Positions 1 through 9,845 are shown, counted from the first letter of the stretch. The stretch is DNA of 64,000 bases from Ramlibacter terrae (GCA_013127575.1 CP053418.1:2914001-2978000), one strand, 5' to 3'. Numbers and translations: made by a program. Notes: generated from the sequence alone by a model not told the origin.

Positions 1-473
1 CTTCCTCGCTGCCGTAGAAGTCGTTCTGCGCCTGCTGCAGCATCGTGAACGGCCCCGGCACGGTGATCTTGGTCATGCGGGTGGTGTGCCGCTTGAGGAA
101 CTTGAGGTCCTCCACTTCCACCGCATGCCGGCGCCGGATCTTGCCGACGATGCGCGGCACGGGATTGGGGTGGCCGGAGCGGTCGAGGCCGGTTCCCGGG
201 TTGTCGAGGTCGACGCCATCGAGCGCGGTGGCGAAGCGGTTGGAGTAGCTCTCGCGCCGGATCTCGCCGTCGGAGACGATGTCGAGCCCGCCTCTTCCTG
301 CAGGCGGATCGCCAGCAGCGTGGCGTCGTCCTGCGCCGGCGCCGGTACGGCTCCTGCAGCCGCCACAGCTCGCGGGCGCGCACGCGCGGCGGGAAGCGGC
401 CGGCCAGCTTGGCACGGTCGATCAGCCACTCGGGCTGGGGATAGCTGCCGACGATGGTGGTGGGGAACAGCAA
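1..473 (-). CDS. MetE-like cobalamin-independent methionine synthase family protein (5' part only)
   Basis: The gene starts in this window and its C-terminal part lies beyond the left edge. Reading from a TTG at 473, with GGAG about 7 bases upstream, gives an opening LLFPTTIVGSYPQPEWL, typical of the C-terminal catalytic-domain family of vitamin-B12-independent methionine synthase and its short stand-alone relatives. Further on, IVSDGEIRRESYSNRF and then TRMTKITVPGPFTML match the substrate-binding segments of that family. The protein would transfer a methyl group to a thiol acceptor such as homocysteine; the exact substrate is not evident. Two single-base frame breaks interrupt it, near 342 (CCGG where CCAGG gives EPYLAPAQDD) and near 295. 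It follows the SecA-like gene by 26 bases on the same strand, so it may be cotranscribed, but nothing ties its chemistry to secretion. The Met-synthase-like family assignment is fairly sure, true MetE function is not. Confidence 0.75.
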   Translation of the reverse strand, partial: MLFPTTIVGSYPQPEWLIDRAKLAGRFPPRVRARELWRLQEPYRRRRRTTPRCWRSACRKRRARHRLRRRDPARELLQPLRHRARWRRPRQPGNRPRPLRPPQSRAAHRRQDPAPACGGSGGPQVPQAAHHPHDQDHRAGAVHDAAAGAERLLRQRG

Positions 474-499
474 GGCACGTCTCCTTCGGTTGGAATGGT

Positions 500-2487
500 T
501 CAGCCGACGCGCGAAAACGAAAGCTGCTGCACCGTCTGCTCCTCGCGCTCGGCCAGCGTCTTGCGCGCGCCCCAGGCCCGGCGCTGCGCCTGCCACTGCG
601 CCGCGGGGATCAGCAGGTTCGCGAGCCGGCGCCGCAGCGGCGCGACGCCGATGGCGAGCCACAGCAGCGGCTGCAGCGCGACCGGCAGGTGGCGCTCGAA
701 CAGTTCGTCGCCCAGCGCGATGAAGGCCTGCGCCCGGCCCGGCGCGCCACGGCGGCCGGCCCGGCCGAACAGCTGCCAGTCCACGCGCGACGATTCGTGC
801 GCCTCGAAACTCAGGACCTGCAGGCCGCCCGCATCGGCCACGCCGGCGGCCAGCAGGATGTCGGTGCCGCGGCCCGCCATGTTGGTCGCCACGGTGACGC
901 AATGCGAGGCGCCGGCACGGGCCACGATCTCGGCCTCCTCGGCGTGCTTCTTGGCGTTGAGCACCTTGCATTCGACGCCCGCCGCCGCCAGCCTTTCGGC
1001 GATGGCTTCGCTGTCGAGGATGCGGCGCGTGCCCACCAGCACCGGCAGGCCCTCGCGGTGGATGCGGCAGGCCTCGGCCACGATGCCGTCGAGCTTGGCG
1101 TCGCGGTCGACGTACACGTGCCGCTCGCCGGTGCGCAGGCGGCTGGGCACGCGCGGCGCCAGCCACAGCGTCAGCAGCCCGTAGGTGGACCACATCTCGT
1201 GGGCGATGCCCTGCAGCGTGCCGCTGGCGCCCGAGAGCACGTGGTAGCGGCGAAAGAAATCCTGAAAGGTCATGCGCGCGGCGGTCTGCGACGGGTCGGT
1301 CAGTTCCAGCCCTTCACGCGCCTCGATGGCCTGGTGGATGCCGTGGCTCCGGGAGCGGTCGGGCATCAGGCGGCCGGTGTTCTCGTCGACGATCACGACC
1401 CGCCCCTCCTGCACGACGTAGTGCCGGTCGCGCTCGAACACGTCGCGCGCCAGCAGCGCCATGGAGATGAGGTTCTCGCGGCGGTCGCGCTGGCGCCAGA
1501 ACTCGGGCAGCTGGTGTTCGACGGTGTCGAGCCAGTCCTGCCCGGCCGGCAGCAGGCGCACGTCCTGCGCGCCGGCGGCATGCACGCGGTAGTGCACGTC
1601 GCGCTCCATGCGGTCGACCAGCGTGCGCGCCACGTGCGTCGCCTGCACCATCAGCGGGTTGGCCTGGGGCGACGCGATGATCAGCGGCGTGGTGGACTCG
1701 TCGATCAGCACGCCGTCGGCCTCGTCGATGATGGCCGCGTAGAGGCCGCGCATCACCGGCTGCGCGCCGCCCGCCCCGCCGCCGCGCATGCGCCAGAGGC
1801 GGCGCTGCACCGGCGTCTGCGCACCGCGCAAGAGCAGCTGGTCGCGCAGGAAGTCGGCCAGCAACTGCGGCGCCGTCGCATAAACGATGTCGCAGGCGTA
1901 GGCCGGACCCACCAGCTGGCGGTCCATTTCCGGGTGACGGCCGAAGCGCTGCAGCCGCACAGCGTGTAGAGCTTGCGCATCAGCTCCACGTCGCGCGCGG
2001 CGAGGTATTCGTTGGCGGTGACGACGTGGCAGGGGCGTCCGTCCCAGCCGCCGAGCACCGCCGCCATCGCGACCGCGAGCGTCTTGCCCTCGCCCGGGGC
2101 GAGCTGCACGGCATAGTTGTCGGCCATGGCCAGCGCCGCCAGCAGCTGCGGGAACGAAGGCGTGAGGCCGGTGGTCCGCCGCGCCGCAGCGGCCACGGCA
2201 GCCAGCGCGTTGGTGAGTTCGGGCGCGCCGGCCACGCGGCTGCCGCGGGCCTGCCGGTAGGCGAGCCGCACCTGCGCGAGGTGCGGCAGCAGCGCGGCAT
2301 CGTCCAGCGCCGCCAGGCGCTCCGACAGCGCCTGCACCTTCGCCACTTCGGCTTCCATGGTGCGGCGGTCGCGCTTGGCGAGGTGGCCGACGACCTTCGC
2401 GACGCGGCGCGAAAGCGGCCCGCGCGACGCCCCGGGCTCGCGCGGCGCGAACCAGGCGGCGGCCGGAGCTTGCAGCGTGGCGGTCAC
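500..2487 (-). CDS. Compact SecA-like translocase ATPase
   Basis: This is a SecA paralogue of about 660 residues; housekeeping SecA is about 900. Visible motor motifs in order: Walker A PGEGKT near residue 131, Walker B region IIDEAD followed by LIDESTTPLIIAS, VDENTGRLMP with HGIHQAIEA, TFQDFFRRYHVLSGASGT, ATNMAGRGTDI, and a changed arginine-finger segment QLFGRAGRRGAPG where SecA normally has QLRGRSGRQGDPG. The protein ends about 80 residues after this, so most of the helical scaffold/wing region and the C-terminal zinc-binding tail are missing. The GTG start overlaps the upstream M50-fusion stop codon by 4 bases, implying translational coupling. One frame break near 1950-1960 joins LYTLCGC to EMDRQLVGPAYACDIVYAT. 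By family it should hydrolyse ATP to push polypeptide through a membrane channel; a dedicated role with the adaptor/TolC operon is inferred from synteny. Confidence 0.88.
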
Positions 2488-4634
2488 AGCTGGTAGCGCT
2501 TCTGCATCAGCTGCATCATGCCGCGGCGCGCCTGCCAGTACAGCGGCTGGCCGGGCAGTTCCAGCCGCACTGGCCCGACATGCCGTGCAGCGGCGACATT
2601 CCGGCGGGCAGTTGCGCCGGCAGCGCGACGTAGAGGGCGAAGAACGATTCGGCGGCCGTGGCGCCGCTGCGGTCCTCGGTGCTGACCGGGATTTCGCCGC
2701 CGCCCAGCCAGCCGAGCGCCGATGACAACAGCTTCTGCTGCTGGTACGGCAGCAACTGCAGCTTGCCGGCCTCGATCGAATGGTCGGCCTGCCCCGTCAG
2801 CTTGACGCTCGCCTCCCGGGCGGCCGCGCGAACAGTTCATTGGCCTGCTCCTGCGGCACCACCGCCACGAAGCGGAAGCCGCGGCGCTGCACCGTCTCGC
2901 CCAGCGGCTGGCCGCGCTGCAGCCAGTTGCCCTCGTTCTCGTGCAGCGAGGGCGCGACCCATTCGCCGTCGCGCGGGCTGCGCACCAGCAGCTGGTCGCG
3001 CTGCGCCTGCAGTTCGGCGATGCGGCGCAGCATCGCCACGCGCTGTTCCTGCAGCGACTGCAGCTGCGACGGCGCCTTCACCAGCGCCACCCGCAGCAAC
3101 GCGTCGGCCTCGCGCAGCGCCTGCCGGCTGACCTCCAGGTCCTGCTCGAGGTCGGGGTTGCGCAACTGCGCCACCACGTCGCCGGCGCGCACGTGCTGCC
3201 CGTTGCGGGCCACCGCGCGCAACAGCGCGCCGTCGGTGGGTGCGTAGACCACGGCGGCTTCGGCCGACTGCAGGATGCCTTGCGCCTGGATCGAATACGG
3301 CAACGGCACCCAGCCGACCACCACGACCACCACGGCGAGGATGCCCAGCGCGGCGCCGAGCGCGCGCCGCCGCGTCCGCGCGACCTTCGGGCCGGTCAGG
3401 TGCCCGAACAGCTTCCACGCGGGCATGGCCAGCTTGGTGGCCAGCGTGATCGCCAGCGCCACCACGCCGATGGCGAACCACTGGTCCAGCAGGAACAGCG
3501 TGATGCCGACCGTGACGATGATCAGGTACACGAAGCTCAGCAGGCCGTAGCTGGTGAGCCACCACCACTCGCGCTCGTCCTGCGCCGGCGACTCGACGCC
3601 TTCGGTGCCCAGCAGGTACTTGTCGCCGAAGTACAGCCACTGCTTCTGGCCCTTCTGGTACAGGTTCGGGATCTCGACCGCGTCGCTGAGCATGTAGTAC
3701 GCGTCGAAGCGCAGCAGCGGGTTGCCGTTGAAGATCAGGCTGGAGACCGAGCCGATCACCATCACGTTGAAGGCGATGCTGTTCACCAGGCCCGGGCCGG
3801 TGGCGGCCCACACCAGCGCGCCCACGGCGGCGAGGAAGAACTCCACCAGCATGCCGGCGGCGCCTACGTAGACGCGGTGCCACGAATTGCGGAAGGCCCA
3901 GCTCGCCGTCGCGTCCACGTAGGGCAGCGGCGTGAACAGCAGGAACATCAGCCCCAGCGTGCGCACCTCGCCGCCATAGCGCTTGGTGACGAAGGCATGC
4001 CCCAGTTCGTGCAGCAGCTTCATCACGGCCAGGCAGATGTACAGCCACGGCAGGTTGCCCAGCGACAGCAGGCCCTGCCCCTTGTCGACCAGCGCGGACG
4101 CGTTCTCGAACGCCGTGGCGCAGCCCAGTGCCACCACGACCAGCCACACGATGGCCATCCAGCCCCCGGTGATGAAGCGGATGAAGGGCAGGATGCTGTC
4201 GAGCCAGCGGTTCGGGTCCACCAGCGGCAGCCGGAAGAACAGGAACGACATGAACTTGCCGGCCATCTCGCGGCGGCGCGTGCGGCGCACCCTTTCGACG
4301 ATGGCGTCGTTGTCGGGCTGGTGGCGGAAGTACAGCAGGTTGGACACGTGCAGCTGCGACAGCAGCTGGATCACGGCCTCTGGCCGGGCGCCTGCGCGGG
4401 ATGCGAATCGAGGAACGCGTTCCGGGTTTCCTCGACCGTGCGCTCCGGCGTCAGCCGGCTGATGAAGGCCCAGGCCTCGGGTGTCAGGCGGAAGAAGCGC
4501 TGCGTGTAGCTGTCCTGCAGCACGTACCAGTCTGGCCGCGGAACACCTGCCGCTGCACCTTGACGGTGGGCAGCAGGCTGACGCGCATCTCCGCTACGCG
4601 GAACCCGGGAATCGCTGAAGACGGAACTGGCCAC
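2484..4634 (-). CDS. M50 (site-2 protease-like) membrane protease fused to HlyD-type adaptor domain
   Basis: The reconstructed protein has about 717 residues. Its N-terminus (about residues 1-120) is a small globular region with WFRVAEMRVSLLP and WYVLQDSYTQRFFRL, resembling PqqD-like peptide-binding domains that precede M50 fusions. A multi-spanning part follows with the zinc motif HELGH (around residue 210) and the second S2P motif NPLLRFDAYYMLSD (usually NPLLxFDGYY). After a final hydrophobic segment (ILAVVVVVVGWVPLPY) comes a periplasmic barrel-sandwich/coiled-coil region with VYAPTDGALLRAVARNGQHVRAGD, like HlyD adaptors. GTG start with GAGG upstream; 10 bases after the previous stop. Five frame breaks are resolved, all at CCWGG: about 4604, 4531, 4379, 2819 and 2573. 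It could clip or tether exported cargo at the inner membrane and form part of the export conduit; the substrate is unknown. Confidence 0.88.
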
Positions 4635-4644
4635 GGCCTGTGCC

Positions 4645-6531
4645 TCACCACCAGAACTTCATGCGGACCGCATCGACCAGCCGGTGCGTGAGCACCCAGC
4701 CGACGTTGCGCTCGCCCACGTCGATGCGCGCCATGCCCGTCATGCCGGGACGCCACCAGGGCTCGGGCGGGGTCAGCATCCGGCCGTCAGCATGAAGTGG
4801 TTGCCGTCGGCCCTTGACCTGCGCGACCGGGATCACCGCGCTCAGTTCGAACGCGATCTTCTGGTCGGGCCGGCTGAGCAGCGACAGTTCGCCCCCGGCG
4901 CCGGGCTGGATGTCGCGGATGTCGCGCTCGGGAACGTGCAGCAGCGCGTAGAGGCCCTGCACCTGCGCCACGCGGAACAGGTGGTCGCCCTTCTTGACCG
5001 GCATGCCCTGCAGGTCCTTGCGCTCGCCCTCCACCACCACGCCGTCGAACGGCGCGACGTTGCGGGCGTGGGCGATGTAGTCGCGCAGCCGCACGAGGCG
5101 CGCATCGGCTTGCGCCAGGCGCGCGAGCGCGACTTCCATGTCGGCCAGGTTGTCCTCGGCGCGATGGCGCGCGGCTTCGGCTTCGTAGCGGCTGCGCTCG
5201 GCCTGCGCCTCGATCTCCTGCTGCCGCATGTCGCGCGTATCGAGCACCGCCAGCACCGCGCCGGCCCGCACCGGGTCGCCCGCGGTCGCGTGCACTTCTT
5301 CCACGCGGCCGTCGAACTGCGCGCTCACCATGCGGGTGCTGTCGGTGGTGATCTGCGCCGTCGCTTCCACGCGGTAGTTCCACGTGCCGAACACGAGGTA
5401 CAGCAGCGCGATCGACGCGATCGCGGCCGCGGCCTTGGCCCACGGGTGGCCGGGGCCGACGAAGCGCTCGAGGTGCCCCTGCGCCCAGCCCGCGAGGCGG
5501 CGGCCCCACCAGCGGTCGCGCTGGTGCAGGTCGGCCAGCCATGGCTGCAGCATTTCCAGCGCCAGCAGCAGCGCGCCCGATTCCGGCAAACGTCCGACCA
5601 CCGCCGGGAAGGCGAGCAGCAGCACCGACTCGACGTTGCCCTGCTTGTCGCGCAGCGGCAGCGTGCAGACCTGCGCGTAGCCGAGCGACTCGCACAGCGC
5701 CATGTGCGCCGGACCGCCCGGCTGCGCGCCCTCGGCGGGCGGGTGCGCCAGCGGCATTTCCTCGGAAGCGGTCTCTTCCAGCGCTTCCTCGATCCGGCGG
5801 ATGTTCTCGCTCTTGCGCTCGAATTTCTCGAGGTGGCTCACGGCGGTGGCGTACATGCTGCCGCCGCGGTTCCAGCCGACCACGCACTGCACCAGCGCGA
5901 AATGCGCCGCCAGCCCGTTGGCCAGCTTCAGGCTCGCGAGCTCGAAGCTGCGGGTCTGCATCACCTGCGCGACCAGGTCGAGCATGGCCAGCAGGTCGCC
6001 GTCGGTTCCGCGATGGGCCACGCCCAGCGCTTCGGCGGACGTGGCGGCGAGCGCCATGCCCGGCGCTTCGGGCGCGCCACGGCCGCCGACGTCGGCGACC
6101 AGCATCGCCCGCATCAGCAGTTCGTTGAGCATGCCGCGTTCCTGCTGCGCGATGTCCAGCAGCACCAGCGCGTCGGCCGCGCCCATGATGCGCACGGCGG
6201 CGAACAGGCGCGGTTCGCCCCGGTTGTCGGCCGTGGGCGCGTAGGCGAACCCGTTGGCGGCCGCGCGCGGCGCGACGTCTTCGACCAGGCCGATCCACGC
6301 CTCCCCGAGCCATGCCGGGTCGGAGCCGCCCCGCCCCAGCACGGTCCAGCCTTCGCCCGCGCGCTGCACGGCCATGCCGGCGCGCGCGCGGCACAGGGCC
6401 GCCACCAGTTCGCAGAAGCTCGCCCAGTAGGCGGCGTCGACCTGCGACTTGCGCAGGTCGTGCAGCCCCATCAGCAGCGAGCGCACGTCGTGCTGCCCGG
6501 CCGACGGCGAGGAAAGCTGGGCGCCCTTCAT
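4645..6531 (-). CDS. Membrane-anchored HlyD-type adaptor with large GAF-like cytosolic domain
   Basis: About 628 residues. I chose the ATG at 6531 because it overlaps the stop of the preceding adaptor by 4 bases; the longer upstream open frame reads through that adaptor out of frame. The first about 360 residues are soluble and look GAF-like (segments AVRIMGAADALVLLDIAQQ and LPLRDKQGNVESVLLLAFP). A single membrane span follows (AIASIALLYLVFG, about residues 365-383), then a typical adaptor arm: RVEATAQITTDSTRMVSAQF, PVRAGAVLAVLDTRDM, a Glu/Ala/Arg-rich coiled coil, and VAPFDGVVVEGERKDLQGMP. Two compensating single-base errors near 4786 (CCGG for CCAGG) and 4812 garble about 10 residues without breaking the frame. 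The predicted role is an inner-membrane-anchored adaptor linking the cytosol to the TolC-like channel; the cytosolic part may sense or dock an ATPase. Confidence 0.82.
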   Translation of the reverse strand: MKGAQLSSPSAGQHDVRSLLMGLHDLRKSQVDAAYWASFCELVAALCRARAGMAVQRAGEGWTVLGRGGSDPAWLGEAWIGLVEDVAPRAAANGFAYAPTADNRGEPRLFAAVRIMGAADALVLLDIAQQERGMLNELLMRAMLVADVGGRGAPEAPGMALAATSAEALGVAHRGTDGDLLAMLDLVAQVMQTRSFELASLKLANGLAAHFALVQCVVGWNRGGSMYATAVSHLEKFERKSENIRRIEEALEETASEEMPLAHPPAEGAQPGGPAHMALCESLGYAQVCTLPLRDKQGNVESVLLLAFPAVVGRLPESGALLLALEMLQPWLADLHQRDRWWGRRLAGWAQGHLERFVGPGHPWAKAAAAIASIALLYLVFGTWNYRVEATAQITTDSTRMVSAQFDGRVEEVHATAGDPVRAGAVLAVLDTRDMRQQEIEAQAERSRYEAEAARHRAEDNLADMEVALARLAQADARLVRLRDYIAHARNVAPFDGVVVEGERKDLQGMPVKKGDHLFRVAQVQGLYALLHVPERDIRDIQPGAGGELSLLSRPDQKIAFELSAVIPVAQVKGRRQPLHADGRMLTPPEPWWRPGMTGMARIDVGERNVGWVLTHRLVDAVRMKFWW

Positions 6532-7385
6532 GGCTGCCGGCCTGCCCCGGCCGCGGCCGCGCCGCCCAGCCGCACCATGGCCTTGCTGCCGGGACGCAGC
6601 TGGCCGCCGGGGTTGCCGACGTTGGCGCGCACCTCGACCAGACCGCTGGCCGGGTCTGCCACCGGCGACACGAAGGTCACGCGGCCCGGCACCTGCATCA
6701 CCCGGGCGCCGTCCTCGACCAGCACCGGCACCACCGCACCCGGCTTGAGGTTGCCGACCGCCGCCTGCGGCAGGTTGGCGCGGAACACCAGCGTGGAAGC
6801 GTCGACGAGCCGGATCAGCGGCTCGCCGGGCTTGGCCCATTCGCCGACGTCGACATCGACCTTGGTGACCACGCCGCCCACCGGCGCCACCAGTTGCCGC
6901 ATCTGCCGCTCCTGCACCGCGCCGTGGTGTTCCAGCTTCTCGCGCTCCTTCAGCGCCTGCAGCTGTTCGAGCCGGCCCTGCGTGGCGCGGTATTCGCCCT
7001 CCAGCCGCATCAGTTCGTCGCGGCTGATGGAGCCGGTCTTGTCGAACACGACGCGCGCGTCCTCGTAGAGCGTGCGCGCGATGCGCAGCCGCTCCTCGGT
7101 GGCACGCAGTTCGCTGGTGTCCAGCAGCATCACGCGGCGGCGGTCGGCTTCGACGGCCTGCAGCCGGTCGTCGAGCACCATCAGCACCTGCTGCGCGCGC
7201 ACCCGGCTGCCGGGCACGACGTGCTTGCTGGCGACGACGCCGCCGACGCCGGTGCTCAGCGTGATGTCGTGCAGCGGCTGCACCAGCCCCGGGAAGTCCT
7301 GGGCCGGGGCCAGCACCGGCACGCAGGCCAGCAGCGCGGCGAGCAGCGCGCGCTTGGGGGTGAGCATCTGGGCCGCGGCCGTCAT
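6528..7385 (-). CDS. Periplasmic adaptor subunit (HlyD/RND membrane-fusion family)
   Basis: This is an uninterrupted 285-residue protein. The N-terminus has a signal peptide (TPKRALLAALLACVPVLAPAQ, cleavage probably after AQ). The mature part has the first lipoyl half ITLSTGVGGVVASKHVVPGSRVRAQQVL, a coiled-coil hairpin rich in Arg, Glu and Leu, the second half LVAPVGGVVTKVDVDVGEW, and a beta-barrel segment LVFRANLPQAAVG. It is short for the family. The ATG overlaps the TolC-like stop by 4 bases, and its own TGA overlaps the next start by 4 bases, so the three genes are translationally coupled. It should bridge the inner-membrane components to the outer-membrane channel. Unlike a drug-efflux operon, no RND pump follows. 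Confidence 0.88.
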   Translation of the reverse strand: MTAAAQMLTPKRALLAALLACVPVLAPAQDFPGLVQPLHDITLSTGVGGVVASKHVVPGSRVRAQQVLMVLDDRLQAVEADRRRVMLLDTSELRATEERLRIARTLYEDARVVFDKTGSISRDELMRLEGEYRATQGRLEQLQALKEREKLEHHGAVQERQMRQLVAPVGGVVTKVDVDVGEWAKPGEPLIRLVDASTLVFRANLPQAAVGNLKPGAVVPVLVEDGARVMQVPGRVTFVSPVADPASGLVEVRANVGNPGGQLRPGSKAMVRLGGAAAAGAGRQP

Positions 7386-8954
7386 TCGTACCTCAGGGCG
7401 ATGTCGTAGTCGTCGAGCAGGGTGCCTTGCGCGTACTGCCAGGCGACGCGGGCGAGCTGCGCGCGCATCACGGCTTCGGACAGGCGCTGGCGCGCTTCCG
7501 TCACCTCGTTCTCGCGCTCCAGCCACTGGCGCAACTGCCCCAGCCCCATGTTGTAGCGTTCACGCTCGTTGTCAAGCAAGACTGGCGCAGCCGCAGGTCC
7601 TCCCGCATCTGGTCGACCATCTGCAGCGTGGCCACCATCTCCTCGTGCCGCTGGGCGAGGTCGTTGGCGACCGTGTTGCGGATGGCGTCCACCTCCAGCT
7701 GGCCCTGCTGCACGCGGAGCGCCTGCGCCTGGTACTGGCCGTCGGCCTTGCCGTTGCCGTCCGGGGGCAGCTCGAGGTTCACGCCCACGGCCCATTCCGG
7801 GTAGCGCTCGGCCTTCACCAGCACCTCGGCGCGGCGGCGGCGATACGACAGGCCCGAGCTGCTCCAGCTCGCGGACACGTCCAGCGCCGGCTGCCGCTGG
7901 TTGTCGGCGAACGCGAGGCGCAGCCGCGCCTGCTGCAGCTTGAGCAGCGCCATCTGGTAAGGGGGCCAGCTCGCCAGCGAGCGCTCCAGCGCCTGCTCGA
8001 GGGCTTCGGCGGGCAGCGCGGGCAGCAACACGCCGCCGGCGGTCTGGAACCGGAGGCCGGGATGCTGCGTGGCCGACAGCGCGAGCGCGTTCATCACCTT
8101 GGCTTCGGCCTCGCGGGCGCCCACCTCGGCGCGCGTCATCTCGACTTCGCGCGAGACGACGGTGCTCTGCACTTCCAGCCGGCTGGCCGGGGGCGCGCGC
8201 CCTGCCTCGATGCGCGCGGCGACGTCGCCGGCCATGCGGCGCACGTTCTGCAGCGATTCGTCGCGCAGCTGCCGGGCCTCTGGGCGCGGTGCAGCTGCCA
8301 GTAGAGGTTCAACGCGTCGGACGTGGACTTGAGCACCTGCTGGCGGAACTGCATCCACTGCACCTGCTCCTCGAGCTCGGCGATGCGGCGGTCGGTTTCC
8401 AGCACGTCGCGGCCGCGGTTGCGCAGCAGCGGCTGCTTGACGCTGATGACGACGGCGCCGTTGTATTCGGTGTCCTGCAGGTTGTTCGTGGCGGCGGCAA
8501 TGATGTTGTTGCTGCGCCGGAACATGCGGTACGACACGGCCACTTCCGCGGCGGTGGGCAGGCGCTGGCGCAGGCCGGCCTCCGCGGTGGCGGTGGTTTC
8601 GTCCAGGACGGTGAGGCCGGCGGCCGAGGAGATGCGTTCCTCGGCGGTGCGCTGGCGCTCCCGGTCCTCGTTCTTGATGCTTCCGAAGAAGACGGTTTCG
8701 TAGAGCGACGCCTCGGCGCGGCTCAACTGGCCGGCCACGTCCACGCCGAGCCGGCTGTAGCGGATTTCAGCGTTTCGGGTGGCGACCAGCTGCGCGAGCT
8801 GGCGGGGTTCGAGGGCGACGCGCCCCGAGAGGAGCGGCGGCGGCCCGTCTTCGGACGCCGCCAGCGCGCGCTGCGCCAGCGGCGCCTGCGCGGTGGCGGG
8901 TCCACCCGTGATCAGCCCGGCCACGGCGCAGAGCGCCAGCAGGGCGGCCTTCAC
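7382..8954 (-). CDS. TolC family outer-membrane channel protein
   Basis: The reconstructed protein has about 524 residues, the usual size for TolC-like factors. It starts at a GTG 4 bases after the SapC stop and has a signal peptide (LLALCAVAGLITGGPATAQA). The body shows the two long alternating coiled-coil/strand halves of outer-membrane efflux proteins, e.g. EYNGAVVISVKQPLLRNRG in the first half and PEWAVGVNLELPPDGNGKAD in the second, each followed by a long helix. Two frame breaks occur, near 8280 (CTGGG for CCTGGG, restoring HRAQEARQLRDE) and near 7577 (restoring a read into LLDNERERYNMG). It should form the outer-membrane exit duct for the operon's export system. Other TolC roles such as drug efflux are less likely given the neighbours. 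Confidence 0.88.
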
Positions 8955-8958
8955 GGCC

Positions 8959-9727
8959 TTACTGCTTGGCGGTGGCGGCCTTCTTGGCCGCCGGCTTCGC
9001 CGCAGCGGCTTCGTCGGTGGCCGGGTGCGCGTCTTCGTGCAGGCTGACCAGGCGCTCGGTCTGGGCCAGCGAGATCAGGTGCGCATAGATGGCGGGCAGG
9101 TAGCGCTTGGAGCGGAACTCCGGGAACTTCTCGTCCGACAGGTTGTTCAGGCGCTCTTCGTTGACCACGTAGCAGCCCGAGATGTTCTTGATGCGGCTGG
9201 CTTCGCGCACGCGCATGTTCAGCGGGGTGAACATGTTGTTGGCCTGCAGGAACTTGCAGAACTCCTTGGTGAAGGCGTCCATCTGCTGCAGCTCGGACAG
9301 GTAGCGCTTGACGTTGGCGATGACCGGGTGGGTTCGCCCTTTTCGTCGAACATCGGCGCGCCTTCGGTGTCGGACACCGGCTGCTCTCCTCGTCGATGCA
9401 CACGGCGTACTGGCCGTCGTTGCCGCTGGGGGTCAGCGCGAAGGGATAGCGGCGGATGATGGCCGGCACGTACGAAGCCTGCCACTTGCCGTCCTTGCCC
9501 ACGAACAGGTTCTCGCCGGCGTTCAGGCCGAGGAGCACCACCGGGCGGAATTCATCCTTGTCCTTGTCTTCCGGGAAGACGATCGGGAAGATGGAGGCGG
9601 CGCGGGCGAACTCCTGCATCGTCACGTACGCAATGTGGAAGCCGGCGGCGAAGCCGAAACCGGACACTTCCTTGATCTTCTTGGCCGCGTGACGCTCTTT
9701 ATTGACGGGAACGACTTTCTGGAACAC
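8959..9727 (-). CDS. SapC family protein
   Basis: About 256 residues, the normal SapC length. The GTG start (VFQKVVPVNKERHAAKKI) has GGAG 7-8 bases upstream. Characteristic SapC segments are visible: the VVPVNKERH opening, FGFAAGFHIAYVTMQEF, FPIVFPEDKD, PAIIRRYPFALTP, YAVCIDEES and the C-terminal ISGCYVVNEERLNNLSDE. Two frame breaks, near 9380 and 9335, are CCGG where CCTGG restores the frame. SapC was first described in the S-layer export locus of Campylobacter fetus, where it accompanies type I secretion genes; its biochemical role is not settled. Here it is the first gene of the putative export operon and directly follows the giant surface-protein gene, consistent with a surface-protein export context. 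The tail is rich in Ala and Lys (AAKPAAKKAATAKQ). Confidence 0.9.
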
Positions 9728-9807
9728 TTGGGAATCTCCACATTTGTAGGACGAAGGGCAGGCGCAGTGTAGTCCACACCCCTAACCCGACGATAGTAAG
9801 GCGCGCG
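9728..9807 (-). promoter_or_regulatory. Intergenic leader of the export operon
   Basis: Only 80 bases separate the terminator from the SapC start, so the promoter of the six-gene operon probably lies here. The ribosome binding site GGAG is clear just upstream of the GTG at 9727. A TACACT element near the middle could be a -10 box, but I see no convincing -35 at proper spacing, so I call only the leader. Confidence 0.4.
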
Positions 9808-9836
9808 ATAAAACGGCCACGGCAAGCCGCGGCCGT
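9808..9836 (-). terminator. Rho-independent terminator after the second giant gene
   Basis: Ten bases after the TGA of the giant gene the minus strand reads ACGGCCGCGGC, loop TT, GCCGTGGCCGT, then TTTTAT. The stem is 11 pairs including one G-T wobble and is followed by a T-run, the form of an intrinsic terminator. It separates the giant-protein transcript from the export operon, so the latter should have its own promoter between here and 9727. Confidence 0.8.
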
Positions 9837-9845
9837 AAACAAATG

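Noticed and set aside
86-1969. Long open frame on the plus strand opposite the SecA-like gene
   Set aside because: It is antisense to a gene with clear SecA motifs; its His/Arg/Ala-rich translation is typical of the reverse strand of GC-rich genes.
4645-6840. A 731-residue start at 6840 for the GAF-like adaptor
   Set aside because: The extra N-terminal part is out-of-frame reading of the preceding adaptor gene; the ATG at 6531 overlaps that gene's stop in the usual 4-base manner.
9728-9807. Defined sigma-70 promoter with TACACT as -10
   Set aside because: No acceptable -35 element at 16-18 bases; only the leader is annotated.
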